From positions 4,910,501 through 4,974,500 of the forward strand of contig OU015663.1 in the NCBI GenBank assembly GCA_907165275.2: 64,000 nucleotides of DNA. Reading direction: 5' to 3'. The DNA is from Zygaena filipendulae. Taxonomy: Eukaryota > Arthropoda > Insecta > Lepidoptera > Zygaenidae. This document shows, one piece after another, positions 37,852-50,074 of the stretch. The position numbers and the translations under genes are program-made. Within the stretch, counting starts at the first letter, position 1. The number at the start of each line of letters is the position of its first letter. The notes under the pieces are model-generated. The model was not told the DNA's origin and made no database searches. It saw nothing but the letters and a program-made list of their open reading frames with translations.

Positions 37852-38480
37852 GTGGTACGGGAGCCCAAGACGAGATTTATGGATTTACTAAAGCGCGTCA
37901 GATTAACATAAGGGGAGTATCTTGCACCTCCAACAAATAAAGACTACACAGAGCGGCGCGTCTAGAATAACCGGTCAGAATAATAAAAAAAACGATACCC
38001 AGAAATATTCGAGCGCATCAGATTAAGACATAGTAGGTTAATTACATGCTAAAAACTGTGTATGTGAATAATCTGCGATTTTAACATGACGTAAGGGAGT
38101 TTTAAAGGATCACAAACTTGCAAAAAACTGTCATCTCGATTTTCTCGAGCGCAGTTGATGTTTTTACATTTGGAAGTAAATAATTCAAGGATAGCGGGAA
38201 AAATATAATCTGCTGATATCCACGAGCCGAAGAAACAAAAATCATCTGTAAAGTTTAGAACGACCAGCGGCAGTGAAACATGTATTCCTCACTCTGCCTT
38301 TCTTTCCCTTTCACTTTTTCTCTATCACACTCTCGCACCGTCCTCACACTACTTTTCATCGCCATGACGTCGTCACAGCATATCACGGCACTAAACGTGT
38401 CAAATTGATAACCTTATTTGAAGTCGGTTAAAATGACTATTAAAATAAGTACCAGGCAAGTATTACATCGAGCTATAGGT
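37852..38480 (+). repeat. Repeat R, copy 2
   Basis: Direct repeat of 35881-36540, about 1.97 kb away, with moderate divergence and the same motif order; ends at AAGTCGGTTAAAAT. Confidence 0.7.
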
Positions 38481-39059
38481 AGTAGGTAACTAGTACACTT
38501 TTCATTTTGATGTAATTTTAACCGACTTCCAAAAATAAGTGGTAAAGGTAGTTAGGTAAAACTTTTTTCTATAAAAGTACGTATTGAACCGACACCCACT
38601 GATCAGTTCAAAGTTGGTGCCAAGCCCAAAAATTGCAAATTAGTGTCTGACAAATTGTAAAATGTAATAAGCCTTTCAGGTAGAGACTGCAGAGAGTGCA
38701 CTAGTCCAGAGAAGGGATGTGACATAGAGAAGAGTTTTTTTTTCAAAATCGATTTTTCTCTTCTCAGTAATAATCGATTATGAAAAAATCTATTTAATGC
38801 GGAAGACAATCGATTTTCATGGAAAAAACATTTTTTTATTATTTATTTATTTATTCAGGAAACACAGCTAATGAAAATTTGCATACTTTTCTACATAATA
38901 ATACTCAGAGATTAAAATTAACAGAATAAAATAAGAATAATAACAAAATTATACAAACTTAACCTTATTTTAAAAATACAAATATGCGCTACAGCAACCA
39001 GGTAGATACGAGCGGGCTTGGCATCAAATTCAAACCAATCAGCAGGTAGCGTAGCACAG

Positions 39060-39560
39060 TAGTTAAATTCATATTTCGTTATTTTTCGCTTTTCAGTGTA
39101 GTTTTTTGTTTTTTTATTTAAACTTTGTTGATTTCTCAATTTAAGTGGGCCGGTTTGTAATGTCAATTGCTCACCATTTTTTACGAAATGCTTTTCTCTT
39201 CTGAGAGACGTTAATTGTTGAGGAGTACTCTTGGTTCCCTATCATCATCTCCACTTCACCGTAACATATTATAACGTGTATAAATTACTTTGCAACCATA
39301 TTAAAGTAATGTAATCGTAACCCATGAAATACTTATTATTGAGTACTTCTGACGTCCTTTTGATTATCTGAACCACCAGTTTCACTTCACCAAATGATGC
39401 TCCCCTAAAGCAAATCAACGATTTACTTAAAAAAATACATACTTAAATTGCAATGGATTCTGGTTCATTCAATTTATCCAAGATCCCGTCATCGGATCCT
39501 ACCTTGATACAAAGAGACCACCTCCAGTATATCCGTTTAAGCAAAAAAGAATTTTCCGAA
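39060..39560 (-). repeat. Third copy of the Helitron-like arm, diverged
   Basis: GTCAATTGCTCACC, GTTAATTGTTGAGGAG and TGAAATACTTATTATTGAGT align with 28850-29035. Enclosed by AGGGATGTGA (38716) and TCACATCCCT (39778) inverted ends. Confidence 0.5.
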
Positions 39561-39947
39561 TTGGCCAGTGAGTAATCGTTGAATATAATATATAAAAAAA
39601 AACACATACAGTTGAACGTGGAAATCTGCTCCTTTTTTGAAGTCAATTCAATATAACCAATATTACAACCAGGGATGTATCATGGTAAGAAAAAAACTAT
39701 TAACTTAAAATAGTTTTTTGTTAATTTGAAAATCGATTATTATGAAAAAAAATCGATTAATATAAAAATCTATATTTTTTCACATCCCTAGAGCAGACAT
39801 GTTCTCGTCTGTGGTGCACTGTGCAGACCAGCGGCAGCGGGCTGTGCAGCAAAAGAAACTGCAGTACTAGGTGTGAAAAAAAAACTTTAAATTTGAAAAG
39901 GTAGGTACCTACTAGCATTATTTGTGCTACTAGGTAAGACAGGAAAA

Positions 39948-40690
39948 AAACTTGCATGCATTTTTTTTCCCGTCTAAGCAAGAAAAAGAAAAAAATATTC
40001 ATAAATTCATCAAGTAGAGCGAGCGTTTCAAAGTTTCTGCTTTTGACTTTATGGCCAAAACGCGGAATGACGTCACTAGTTAAAAATTACGCCTTATTAA
40101 TCTGTGATAGAAATGCCACTGTTATATTGTCAGAGTCATGTGAAACTGACAGACATCTTTATCCAAAAGCAAAATTAAGGTTGAACTGTGTCGAGAGTTA
40201 CTTCCAAAAGTTCAAGTAAAGAATCGTAATGCATCTTACCGATGAATTTTAAAGTAAAAAACTTCAGAAAAAGGAAATTATGTGTCGACTGTATGAACTT
40301 AGTTTCTTTTGCCTTCCCTGAAGGAGGTGCCTATGTTTCCTAAATAAATAAAAGTCGCTCTCTCTCTCACTCACCGACCCTAAATTGGAACCAATTTAGG
40401 GCCCAATTTAGGGTCGGTGAGTGAGAGAGAGAGCGTGTGATCACACTACATTAAAATATAACCTAGATTGGTCGATTTAGGGTACAATTTAGTGTAGTGT
40501 GATTACTCGCTCACTCTCTCTCTTGTGGTCTATTAGTGGCCACATACTCTCACTCACAGACACTAAATTGTATCCGATTTAAAGCCCTAAATTGGTGCTC
40601 TGAAATTGCAAAGTGTAATAAGTGCATAAGGCTCTATTTTTGAAATATAAATAATGTCTTATTATAAATTTCATGCAACTACCTTAATTT
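39948..40690 (+). mobile_element. MITE family D, diverged, with nested palindromes
   Basis: ACTTGCATGCATTTTTTTTC at left, AAATTTCATGCAACTACCTT at right; middle part matches 11040-11330. Interrupted at about 40352-40610 by hairpin sequence. Confidence 0.65.
40352..40610. repeat. Nested hairpins of CTAAATTGG and GAGTGAGAGA
   Basis: CGCTCTCTCTCTCACTCACC at 40354 pairs with its complement ending at 40434. A second, looser hairpin (CACTACATTAAAAT / TTTAGTGTAGTG) follows, then another CTCACTCACAGACACTAAAT arm. Confidence 0.6.
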
Positions 40691-41062
40691 ACCTACTCAG
40701 TAGTTTAGTGATTAGTGAATAGTCTAGCTAGTTTGTGCCACAAATTAGCTTTAGCTAGACTCAGCTCTGAGACTCAGCTAGTTAATTTGTGGCTAGACTT
40801 GTGCCTAGGATGCGTCAGAGAGTAATATTTTCTTTGCATCAGTCAATCCATGATCACCTAACTGACTAGGTTGTAAAACGTAGTGATTACCTTCTCTCTG
40901 CTAGGTTGTTGTGGTTTGTGTAGTGTGTACTTTGTGACTTCTTATTTCGTCTGAGACTTTGAGTATCTACTTAAAATCTTTACCAACTAGTGGCTAGTTT
41001 GCAAATACTACCATAAGTCTAGTTAATCTGAGAATACTACCGACTTGCCCTATTATTTAATA

Positions 41063-43396
41063 ATGTCCCAAAACGAAGGCGATTTAAAAGTATATTGGAC
41101 TAAGATAGTCTATGCGTTTCCAATCCTTCAAGGCAACGTTTACAGTGAATGTACTGATATCGAGTATGACGAAGTTCAGAAAATAATTACCGGTTTGGGT
41201 GTACAGACAAAAATACGCGATCTCGCCTTAGTACATATTGAGAAGTACCTTCGTCAAAATGTCGCGCCACCGTTCTGGGCGAAGTTTACCAGGGTTGATG
41301 AAGAAAAAAAAGGATTCCAGCTATTTAAAACAGCAGTAAATGATCTTTACGAAGCTGTATCAAGTTTCCTGCCCATGCTTAGAAGACTTGCAAATCTTAA
41401 TATTACCTGTCATGATAACAAACCAATATTTGGAGATAAGGATGTTATTTTGGGTTTCAAGCAACTGGTGCGCGCCACTTTGCTATCCCAACTGCCATTA
41501 CATTTTAGTGTAATTATTGAACAGTTTTACAAAGTTTCATTCAACATATTTGACAATGAATATGAAAATTGTGAAATGGCTGAGGAAAACAATTTATGTT
41601 CAGGTTGTAAGTTTGATTACTCTGAATGCAACTGCAATTATATAGTGAAAGTTTTTTATGATACAAACAGAAAACTCATAGATTTGCAGCTGTTGGAAAG
41701 GTTGACAGGACAAGTGTTAACAAATTTTATTCAGGTTAGAATAGAATCTCATATTAAGGAAACATGCACTGGGACATTTACCATTTCACACATCAGTTCC
41801 CTGGAATTGTGGCTTGATACAACAGTTATGTCATGGTTGACAAGAATATACTGTGGTGGGTCTGATATACCACCTCCAGATGATAAGAACATTCTTAATG
41901 CCATATCCAAATTCAAACAGAAATTGATTTACTATTTGTACCATATTTACACTAAGCTTAGAATAGACCAACTTTTTAATATTATTTTACAATATCCTGA
42001 TTCTCAACCAGCAATTGATGATATAAAATTATGTTTAGATAAGACAGATTTAAGGTCAACACTATGTAAAACATTGCAAACTGCTTTGGAAACGAGACTT
42101 TTACATCCAGGTGTTAATACAAATGAATTACTTACAGCTTATGTTTCAACTATCAGAGCTTTAAGGCATTTGGATCCTTCTGGTGTTATATTGGAGGCAG
42201 TGACAAAACCAGTTCGCAACTACTTGAGAAACAGAGATGATACAGTTCGATGTGTGGTAAGCAGTCTCACTGAAGATGATGCAGGCAATGAACTAGCTGA
42301 AGAATTGGTTAAATTTGCTACAGAAGGCAACAGTGAAAATGAAAAGGAAGAATTATGGGACGAGTGGAATCCTGATCCTGTTGAGGCAGATCCTAAAGTC
42401 AATTCCAGTGATAGAAAAGCAAGTGACATTATATCAATGCTTGTCAATGTATATGGTAGTAAAGAATTGTTTGTTAGTGAGTACAGAACATTGTTAGCTG
42501 ATAGACTATTAGCCCAGAGTATAATAAATATTGAAAAAGAGGTAAAATATTTAGAACTGTTAAAATTGAGATTTGGGGAGTCACAACTGCATTTCTGTGA
42601 AGTAATGCTAAAAGATATATCAGATTCCAACAGGATTAATATTGGCATACATCAAGAAAAAAATCTGGAAGGAATAGAAACTAAGTTTATATCTAATGCT
42701 ATGATTCTTTCAGCACAGTTTTGGCCGCCATTCAAAGATGAAAGTTTAGAATTGCCAGAAGAAATAAAACAACAGTTAGGAATGTACACAAAAGCCTTTG
42801 AAGCTTTGAAAGGAAATAGAACGTTATGTTGGAAACCACATCTTGGTAATGTTAATATAGAAATAGAGATAGGAGAGAGGAAACTAGACTTGACAGTCTC
42901 TCCATTTCATGCCACACTGATTTTACACTTTCAAAACAAGCCAGAATGGTCTCTGGAAGAACTTCATCTGGTAATGAAAGTACCTTTGTCAATTTTGAGG
43001 AGAAAAATTACATACTGGCAATCACTGGGTCTTATTGGTGAGAGAAGCACAGATTATTATGTTTTAATAGATGGATCTGAAATGAATAGATCACATGTTT
43101 CAACAAATCAGGTTCAAGAGATGATTTGTGAGGATGATGAGGCTGAAAGTGTCATGGCTTCGGCACATGACCAGAGAGAGGGTGAACTGCAAGTCTTTTG
43201 GTCTTACATATTTGGTATGTTGACAAATCTAGATTGCTTGCCACTGGAGAGGATCCATCAAATGTTAAAGATGTTTGCATCACAGGCACCAGGAACAGAG
43301 TGTAGTCTACAAGAGCTCAGACAGTTCTTAGACACAAAAGTACGCACCCACCAACTCATCCTACAGGGTGGTATGTACAAATTACCTAAGGTGTAA
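41063..43396 (+). CDS. ANAPC2: Anaphase-promoting complex subunit 2 (APC2, cullin-like)
   Basis: Single-exon gene, 777 aa, close to the usual ~800 aa. APC2 is the cullin scaffold of the anaphase-promoting complex: it holds the RING subunit APC11 and drives ubiquitylation of cyclin B and securin in the nucleus and cytosol. Recognition rests on the cullin-homology region near residues 450-640 (DIISMLVNVYGSKELF, SEYRTLLADRLL, LKLRFGESQLHFCEVMLKDI) and the C-terminal winged-helix APC2 domain near 706-777, ending GGMYKLPKV. A Cys cluster, CSGCKFDYSECNC, sits near residue 185. The start is ATG 41063: an in-frame TAA lies at 41024 and no ATG is between them; the TTG at 41045 is not a likely start. 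Codon use is AT-rich, unlike the RalGAP exons. No frameshift or internal stop, so it looks functional. Confidence 0.96.
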   Translation: MSQNEGDLKVYWTKIVYAFPILQGNVYSECTDIEYDEVQKIITGLGVQTKIRDLALVHIEKYLRQNVAPPFWAKFTRVDEEKKGFQLFKTAVNDLYEAVSSFLPMLRRLANLNITCHDNKPIFGDKDVILGFKQLVRATLLSQLPLHFSVIIEQFYKVSFNIFDNEYENCEMAEENNLCSGCKFDYSECNCNYIVKVFYDTNRKLIDLQLLERLTGQVLTNFIQVRIESHIKETCTGTFTISHISSLELWLDTTVMSWLTRIYCGGSDIPPPDDKNILNAISKFKQKLIYYLYHIYTKLRIDQLFNIILQYPDSQPAIDDIKLCLDKTDLRSTLCKTLQTALETRLLHPGVNTNELLTAYVSTIRALRHLDPSGVILEAVTKPVRNYLRNRDDTVRCVVSSLTEDDAGNELAEELVKFATEGNSENEKEELWDEWNPDPVEADPKVNSSDRKASDIISMLVNVYGSKELFVSEYRTLLADRLLAQSIINIEKEVKYLELLKLRFGESQLHFCEVMLKDISDSNRINIGIHQEKNLEGIETKFISNAMILSAQFWPPFKDESLELPEEIKQQLGMYTKAFEALKGNRTLCWKPHLGNVNIEIEIGERKLDLTVSPFHATLILHFQNKPEWSLEELHLVMKVPLSILRRKITYWQSLGLIGERSTDYYVLIDGSEMNRSHVSTNQVQEMICEDDEAESVMASAHDQREGELQVFWSYIFGMLTNLDCLPLERIHQMLKMFASQAPGTECSLQELRQFLDTKVRTHQLILQGGMYKLPKV

Positions 43397-43450
43397 TATA
43401 ATTTTAATGTTATATTTGTTTTGTGACTGAGAGATGATAATATTATAAGT

Positions 43451-43456
43451 AATAAA
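43451..43456 (+). terminator. Poly(A) signal of ANAPC2
   Basis: AATAAA 55 bases after the ANAPC2 stop codon, in AT-rich sequence. Correct hexamer and spacing; use not proven. Confidence 0.55.
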
Positions 43457-44715
43457 AAATCTGAAAAGTTAAACAAAACTTTATTTAAAGTAATTAAATT
43501 TTTAAATTTGGTTATATTACATCATTAAATTGTCTGTGGTCTGTGGGTTAATATTCTGATTAATGTGTAACATCAAGTAGGACTGAACAAAAATAAATAT
43601 GATTAAATTAAACCAAATTCAATAGAAACACACCCACATATTGATTACAATAGATTTTTATCTTTTTAAGAAGTTAATACTCCAGTTTGTAAACAAAGAT
43701 ATCTCGTCAGTCTTAACATCTATTAACAAAAATAACACATTTTAATAAGCATTTACTTAATAATATGCATAAATTAAGATAAATTAGTGAGATACAAAAA
43801 ATTACATATAAATTCATAAAATAATATTAATAATAATAATGTGTGTGAATGGAATGTGTTAAATATTTAACTCTCTTAAAATCAGTGTTAGGGTACACAT
43901 TCTTTTAGTGTAAAGTGTAAAACATGTACAACAATAATAATCATAAATGCAAGCTTTTTGCTGAAGCGCTGATATTTGTATATCTCCTTTTTACTTTATA
44001 ATATTTAATATTAAACATAAAACACAATAAGGTCCAAATAAATGTTAACACCGTGGAATGTAACTTTTTTAAGTTCCAATAAAGTTTTAATTGAAAAAGA
44101 ATTTAAAGCACCAATTTACACAAGGATAATACTGTTATTTTTTGACTACACATCCTTAGTTATAATCCAATAAGAAAAAGTTATATTAAAATGGGATGGG
44201 ATATAATTTTAGTATTAAGTGTTGTTGCAATTAATGAAAAGCGCCGAATAGATTGATCATTCTTGCTTTGATTATTAAAATAGTCAAAAATCAACTTCAA
44301 GAGAATTTTATCTCGACTCGGGATTAGTTTGATGATTATTCAAATAATAGAAAATAATAGATTTTACTCCATATCTACTCAGCTTAAAGTTGAGCGTGCT
44401 ATTTGCAACTTTATTTAAATTAAAAGGATTAGTAACAAACACATTTAAAAGCGCTCCAGTAAAATCTATTATTTTGTATTATTCGAAATTAAACTACGAA
44501 AAATAAAAATATTTATGGACATAAAGTTTTATCTTGCTTTTTGTTAGAACTGGCGCGCGGCGTCCGCACCACTGCTTTGTTTTTTAACGACTTCAAAGAG
44601 GAGAAGGTTATGCATTCGATTGTATGTATGTTTTATAATACATATATTAGCAAATAGGTATCTACTAAACTTTCTGCTTGACGATAAAGTGATCTAATGC
44701 CCCCTTAATGTCAGG
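43457..44715. other. AT-rich spacer downstream of ANAPC2
   Basis: No ORF, repeat or RNA gene supported. A CTATTATTTT inverted pair lies at 44345-44480. Confidence 0.45.
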
Positions 44716-44842
44716 TTTACACGGGTGACTAAAGCCGTGCAGCCAAAATCGACCGTCTAAATAGCATATTTTTGTCTATAGGCGGTTTTGGTGAGGCGAT
44801 TTTTGAAGCGACTAGCCGCACGGCGAAAATCGACCCGTGTAA
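44716..44842. mobile_element. Short MITE, TTACACGGGT ends
   Basis: TTACACGGGTGACTAAAGCC at left, GACCCGTGTAA at right. A related fragment starts at 45271. Confidence 0.55.
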
Positions 44843-45338
44843 GCCCCTCTTTAATGTCGACATACGACAAACAAAACGTACTAAGCAAAGAGAGAGAAAA
44901 GACCAACGTACAAGCGACAGAATCTATATTAATATTATACATAACTATGTAATTTAAATTCATCCATCGTGGGCGACGGTTGTACGTTCGTCATTTCTCT
45001 CTCTCTTTGCTTTGTACGTTTTGTTTTCGACGACTAATGTATAAGCTGCCTTTGGGCGACGAGTTTATTATGATTATTAAAGGGGATAGACCGACAGAGA
45101 ACATACATATAATATTAGTATAGTAAAAGATACCACTGACAGGCACTTTAATTCCCTAAAATATTCGAATTAAAAAAAAAATACGGAAATAATACCCATT
45201 AATCGTCTGCGTGAGAAATTTCCTGCGAGTTTTAGATATATTCTGGTTGGAAGATATGCGTTTTGCGGGGTACACGGGTGACTAAAGCCGCACGATTTTT
45301 GCCGCACGGCCAAAATCGACTGTCTAAAGCATGTCTAA

Positions 45339-46392
45339 AGGTATAACCGCACTAGGCGGAACTGCACTTTTTACCGTGCTGCAGCGGAGCGACGCGACGC
45401 GACACGGCCAAATATTCTTTGTGTGAAATTGTATGAGGTGTATAACGCACTACGCGGCAGCGGAACTGCGCGACGCGGCACGGCGCGACAAAGTTGACCA
45501 ACTAGGCAACTATGCTGTCGCGACGTGCAGTTCCGCTGACGCGTAGTGCGGTATAGTAAGCAGCGCGACAGCGACGCTTCACCTCATATTTCATACAAAT
45601 CGGAATATATCGGACCTTGTCGGACGTGCAATTTGTTTTGTAAAATAGATGAAGAAAAGTTAATTTTATTATTTAGTAACTATTTAGAGCTGTACAATTT
45701 ACAAAATTAGAAACTGTATGAATACTACGAGAAAAAATAACATTTTCACTTCTCATGCTCTGAAAGTGCTTGTTTGTGCAGAATATAGGCTGCACAAAAT
45801 CGAATTTTGTGCACAAGTGCATTAACGTATCTACTCAAATTCATAATTTCTTATTGTGTTTGGCTGTATGGTGGCTCATAGATCGAATTTATTATTTTAT
45901 AATATTTACTTTAATTTATTTGCCTTATGTGTTTTTCAAGACATAAATACCGTTAATATGCCGGGAAAAATAATTTCCTTCAGTAGGTATTCAAAATTTT
46001 ACTTTGAATTTTAATTAAAGAAATATTTGTTATACTACTGTTTAATTTCCTCGCAATCGAAGTGAAAAACAGAGTCCACAAAACCATTTTATCCTCGACA
46101 TTACTATCAGCCGTTCGTTTTGTGCACTTGTAAAATCTAGACTACTATACTATACTATTGGCTAGAGATTGCAAAGGAAATTGGTCTTCTTTTTTCAGGA
46201 TTACTTAAGCCTTTATTCTTCCTTGCAAAGAATTTCTAAATTCCTAAATTTCATCCATGGCGCTACGTGGTTGCCGACCGATTACGGACAAAACTGTCGC
46301 GCCGCTGCAGTTTCAGTGCGATATAGCGAACTTCATCTAGAAGTGTCGCGTCGCACCACTGCAGTGCAGTTCCGCCTAGTGCAGTCATACCT
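45339..46392. mobile_element. ~1.05-kb inverted-repeat element
   Basis: AAGGTATAACCGCACTAGGC at left, GCCTAGTGCAGTCATACCTT at right, with GCGACGCGACGCGACAC-like GC-rich sub-ends. Inner part AT-rich, with further CGCGACGTGCAG copies at 45460-45560. No transposase seen. Confidence 0.6.
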
Positions 46393-47368
46393 TAAAAGTC
46401 GCCATACACAGAACCCGGAGGCAACGAAATACAACGCTCACACGCCACGCTTCCGCCTCCCCTCCGCCCCGGTTCGCCTCCGCCTCGGCTCGCGCACGCC
46501 GTCTGCTTGTGTAGCCGAGTCGAGCTGACATGGCTCCGCACCGCCTAGCCACCGCTCCGGGTCGTGTGTGTAGTGCTTCATACAACTTAAACGATACAAA
46601 ATGCACGCCTTCGCCTTCGCTACGCCTCTGTGTGGAGCGACTTTAAAGAATCGTCACCTACAATTTGTCAGTGACCATGGAAGATAAAACTAAGTAAAAG
46701 TTAAACCTTTTCTTTTGAAATGCCATACATCAGAAGATATTTTTTAAGAGTGAGGGCCTAATAAGACCTGATGGAGTTCCTTAAGTTGGTGATGATAACA
46801 TTAAAAACAAACATCTAGACTTCGAGATGATTGAATCTCATAAATACTTATTAATAATACAATATAAACCTACAATAGTTAAAGCTCTACAACTAGTTTA
46901 TATAATATGTACAAGAAATATGTGCAGTTTATAATATGTATTATAACCAAGGATTTTTTGATAAGTATGTAATTTTAAACGACGAACAAAAGCAAGGTAT
47001 ATATTATTATACTTAGTGTAGAAGACTGTTCTATGAGGCTTAGCATTGAAGCAAGCAAGTACTGCATGCGCAAACATACATAAATACAACGATAAATAGA
47101 AATGCAAGTTTCTATCGAATGCTACATCTCCTTGATAATGTAGCTCGTTTAACCTTACATCCTGTATATCAATTGGATTATTACTATCATTCAAACATTT
47201 GTTTGATATAATATGTATAGTATGCTGGTATGCAAATAATTTGATAGGTACTCATAGAAGTTATTATGTTTGGCAAATATTAATAGCATAAAAATAACAC
47301 ATACCACAGATAAGAAATACTAGCTTGAATAACTAACGCATAAGTAATTAATAATTTAAGTAGTTTAA

Positions 47369-47606
47369 AGGCTGCACTCAGAGTCGACTTTAATGATTAC
47401 TTAGTTAAGTATAGATTTTTAAAACATAACTGCCGTAATCAGAGACGTTCAGTAAATTAATGTTAATTGGCATTTAATGAGATGTCACTTAATTAGTTAA
47501 ATGCCAATTAACATTAATTTATTAAACTTGTCGGATTGCGGCAGTTTTGTTTTAAAAATCTATACTTAACTAAGTAATCATTAAAGTCGACTCTGAGTGC
47601 GGAGGT
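47369..47606. mobile_element. MITE family B, complete, diverged ends
   Basis: GCTGCACTCAGAGTCGAC to GTCGACTCTGAGTGCGGAGG, flanked by TAA. Confidence 0.78.
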
Positions 47607-48291
47607 AAGTACATTTTTTTTTTCTTTTTTAATATAAAACTGATAGGTACCTTAAATCTCATAATGGACGAATTAAATAATGACTGTTATCGCGGTTAAG
47701 TGTACTTCGATTCAAAGTTCAAGATAATAAAATAAAGACTTTATACAATAAATTAAATAAGAATTTCATAATTTCTAAAGACTTCATTTCGAAATGAAGT
47801 TTCATTATACTGCATAGAACTTAGGAATAGAATTAGCGGTAAGACAGAACATTTCTTATAAGAAACTGTATATTCTGTTATAGTTTTGACTGTTATGTTT
47901 CTCTTACGAAATAACTAAACAATTATTGCAATCACAAATCAATACATTCAGAGAAATGAAATATGTAGTTAAGGATACGGTTACAATTTTTTTTTAGCTG
48001 TAAACTTGCATGTCACTTCATAAAAATAAGGATAAGTATCTATTTATTCGAGAAAGTTGTATGGTGTTGTTCATTATATTATGTAGAATGTCATAAAAAA
48101 AAAAAACAAAATAAGCTGAATTTTCATACTTAATATCTATGTTTATTTGTTAAAAATTTAAAAGCAACCTATACTAATATTTATGTAGGCCAATTTCGCA
48201 GATGAAATCCAGAAACATACTAGTTTAAGTACAAATTTGTTATAGAGAGATAAGTCTCAATACTCTCAATAACGTTTTTATTATAATATAC
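47607..48291. other. AT-rich spacer, nothing seen
   Basis: No ORF above background; poly-A and poly-T runs only. Confidence 0.45.
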
Positions 48292-48430
48292 TAGCTGTTC
48301 GCAGTTGATTTAACCCGCATAAATTGGGAAGTTCCCGCGGGAACTCTGTGAAGTCCTTTCTTAGTTGACTTCTACTCTTCATAAACTGCCTACCTGCCAA
48401 ATTTCAGTTTCATATTTTTGGAGATTTCCT
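48292..48430 (+). mobile_element. SINE-like repeat, partial
   Basis: ACTAGCTGTTCGCAGTTGAT and GTTCCCGCGGGAACTC; the 3' part has decayed. Confidence 0.5.
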
Positions 48431-48595
48431 TTTTTGACCTTTCGCTTTTATATATTCAAATAATATTATATAGACTATTATTTTATAGAAGACAGTGCTT
48501 GGCTAACGTTACACGAACAGATTATAAATAAATACCTAATATATTTATGGATATTACAAATAAAATTAATTTGGCTTTTTGTCATCTTTAATGGT

Positions 48596-49475
48596 ATGTT
48601 GACTAATTTTTGTTTAGTCCGTCTTGTAGATTAATAAAAAATATTGGACACGTATTTTTTCTTTTTTTACGTAATCAAAAAGTAACGGCGATACATTGAG
48701 TTGAAATTTCGCGTGACTTAACTATTCGGATAGTTTGTATGGCGGTTTCAGCGGTTAGTGACGCCACGACCCTCTCACCCTAAACTTTAATGCGCTTTTA
48801 TCTTTGTATATTTTAATTTATTTGAAAAAGCAAAAAATACGTGTCTATAGGGTACTTGAATGAAATTTATAATAAGAAATTGTCTCAAAATTTCTAAAAT
48901 AGAGCCTTAGAAAAGCATTATCGTGAAAGATTTACTAAAAAATTATCAATAGTTTGCAAAATATTCAACTTTTAATTTTGTGAAACGTAACGTGCAACGA
49001 AACACCAATAACAGCCACGCTTAACATATTACGTTACTTTTTTTTAAGGAAACATTTACCTCTTTCAGGGAAGGCAAAAGAATACAACACATCAGTCAAC
49101 ACATATTTTATTTTTTCTGATGCATTTCGATTCTTTTCTGGAACTTTTGGAAATAACTCGACACAGTTCAACCTTAATTTCGCTTTTGGATATTGAAGTT
49201 ATCTGTCTGTCACTGTCAAGTCAAGATGTCAGTGACATCTCTATCACAGATTATTAAGGTGTAATTTTTAAGTAGTGACGTCATTCCGCGTTTCGGCGGT
49301 AAAGTCAAAAGTAGGAACTTTGAAACGGATGCATATATTTTTTTCTTTTGTTTAAGTAGGCCAGATATCTTTAAAATAGACTGGAACAAAAAAATCATGC
49401 AAGTACCCTATTGTGTTTTTATTTTCTAACTGACGGACTAATTAGAATTTTGATTTTCAAAAGTAGTCAACATCT
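48596..49475 (+). mobile_element. MITE family C copy split by a nested MITE
   Basis: Left part to 48846 and right part from 49411 together make one complete family C element; the gap is filled by a family D element. Sequence at the break (cacgtgtcta/ttgt) matches uninterrupted copies. Confidence 0.8.
48847..49410 (-). mobile_element. MITE family D, nested in family C
   Basis: Ends TAGGGTACTTG and CAAGTACCCTA, about 560 bp. Compared with the empty site in other family C copies, insertion duplicated a TA, as for Tc1/mariner-type elements. Confidence 0.75.
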
Positions 49476-50074
49476 CCATTGCGTCCGCTTATTTTCCTGT
49501 AGTAAGGTTTTTAAACGATTTTTTATAGCAAACCGCATCAAAACATTATTGTTTAAATTTTGTTCTCGAAGGTGAATTACAGAATACCTTCAAAAATTCC
49601 GAAATCCACATGGGTCAAACCGCAGGGTAAAACTAGTATGGGTACATAAATCATCTCATCCACATTTCGTGATTTATATTTTCGAAGAGCAGCGCTAGTG
49701 TCTTTTCTAGAGATATTACACGTAGAGCGATAGTTTCGTTCAAAATTTCGATCGAAATTGAAAAACAAAAATGTGGGTGAAACGGCGCGAAATTATGTTT
49801 GCGCCGAGAAACATAGTCACGTAATCTCTAGTTACTCAACTACACTCTCAGTTCCAAGACTGCTTGCGCTGAATGCCATTCTATATATGTTAAAATCTCA
49901 AAAATAAAATCCTACGAAGCTGGGAGCCAAATCACAATACCATATTACAAGGCCAATCGTGTACTCATCCTATGTAACAGAAGCGACAGTGAGCCCATCG
50001 TCGGTGTTCGGAAACAATTCTGATGGTTTAATCGTCCAGCGCTGAACCCCTAGCGCTCATTAAAAGGGCAAGGT

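Noticed and set aside
42220..42648. 142-codon frame antisense to ANAPC2
   Set aside because: Antisense shadow of the conserved ANAPC2 frame.
46898..47194. 98-codon minus-strand frame
   Set aside because: Begins at TTG, has no splice or family support and lies in AT-rich spacer.
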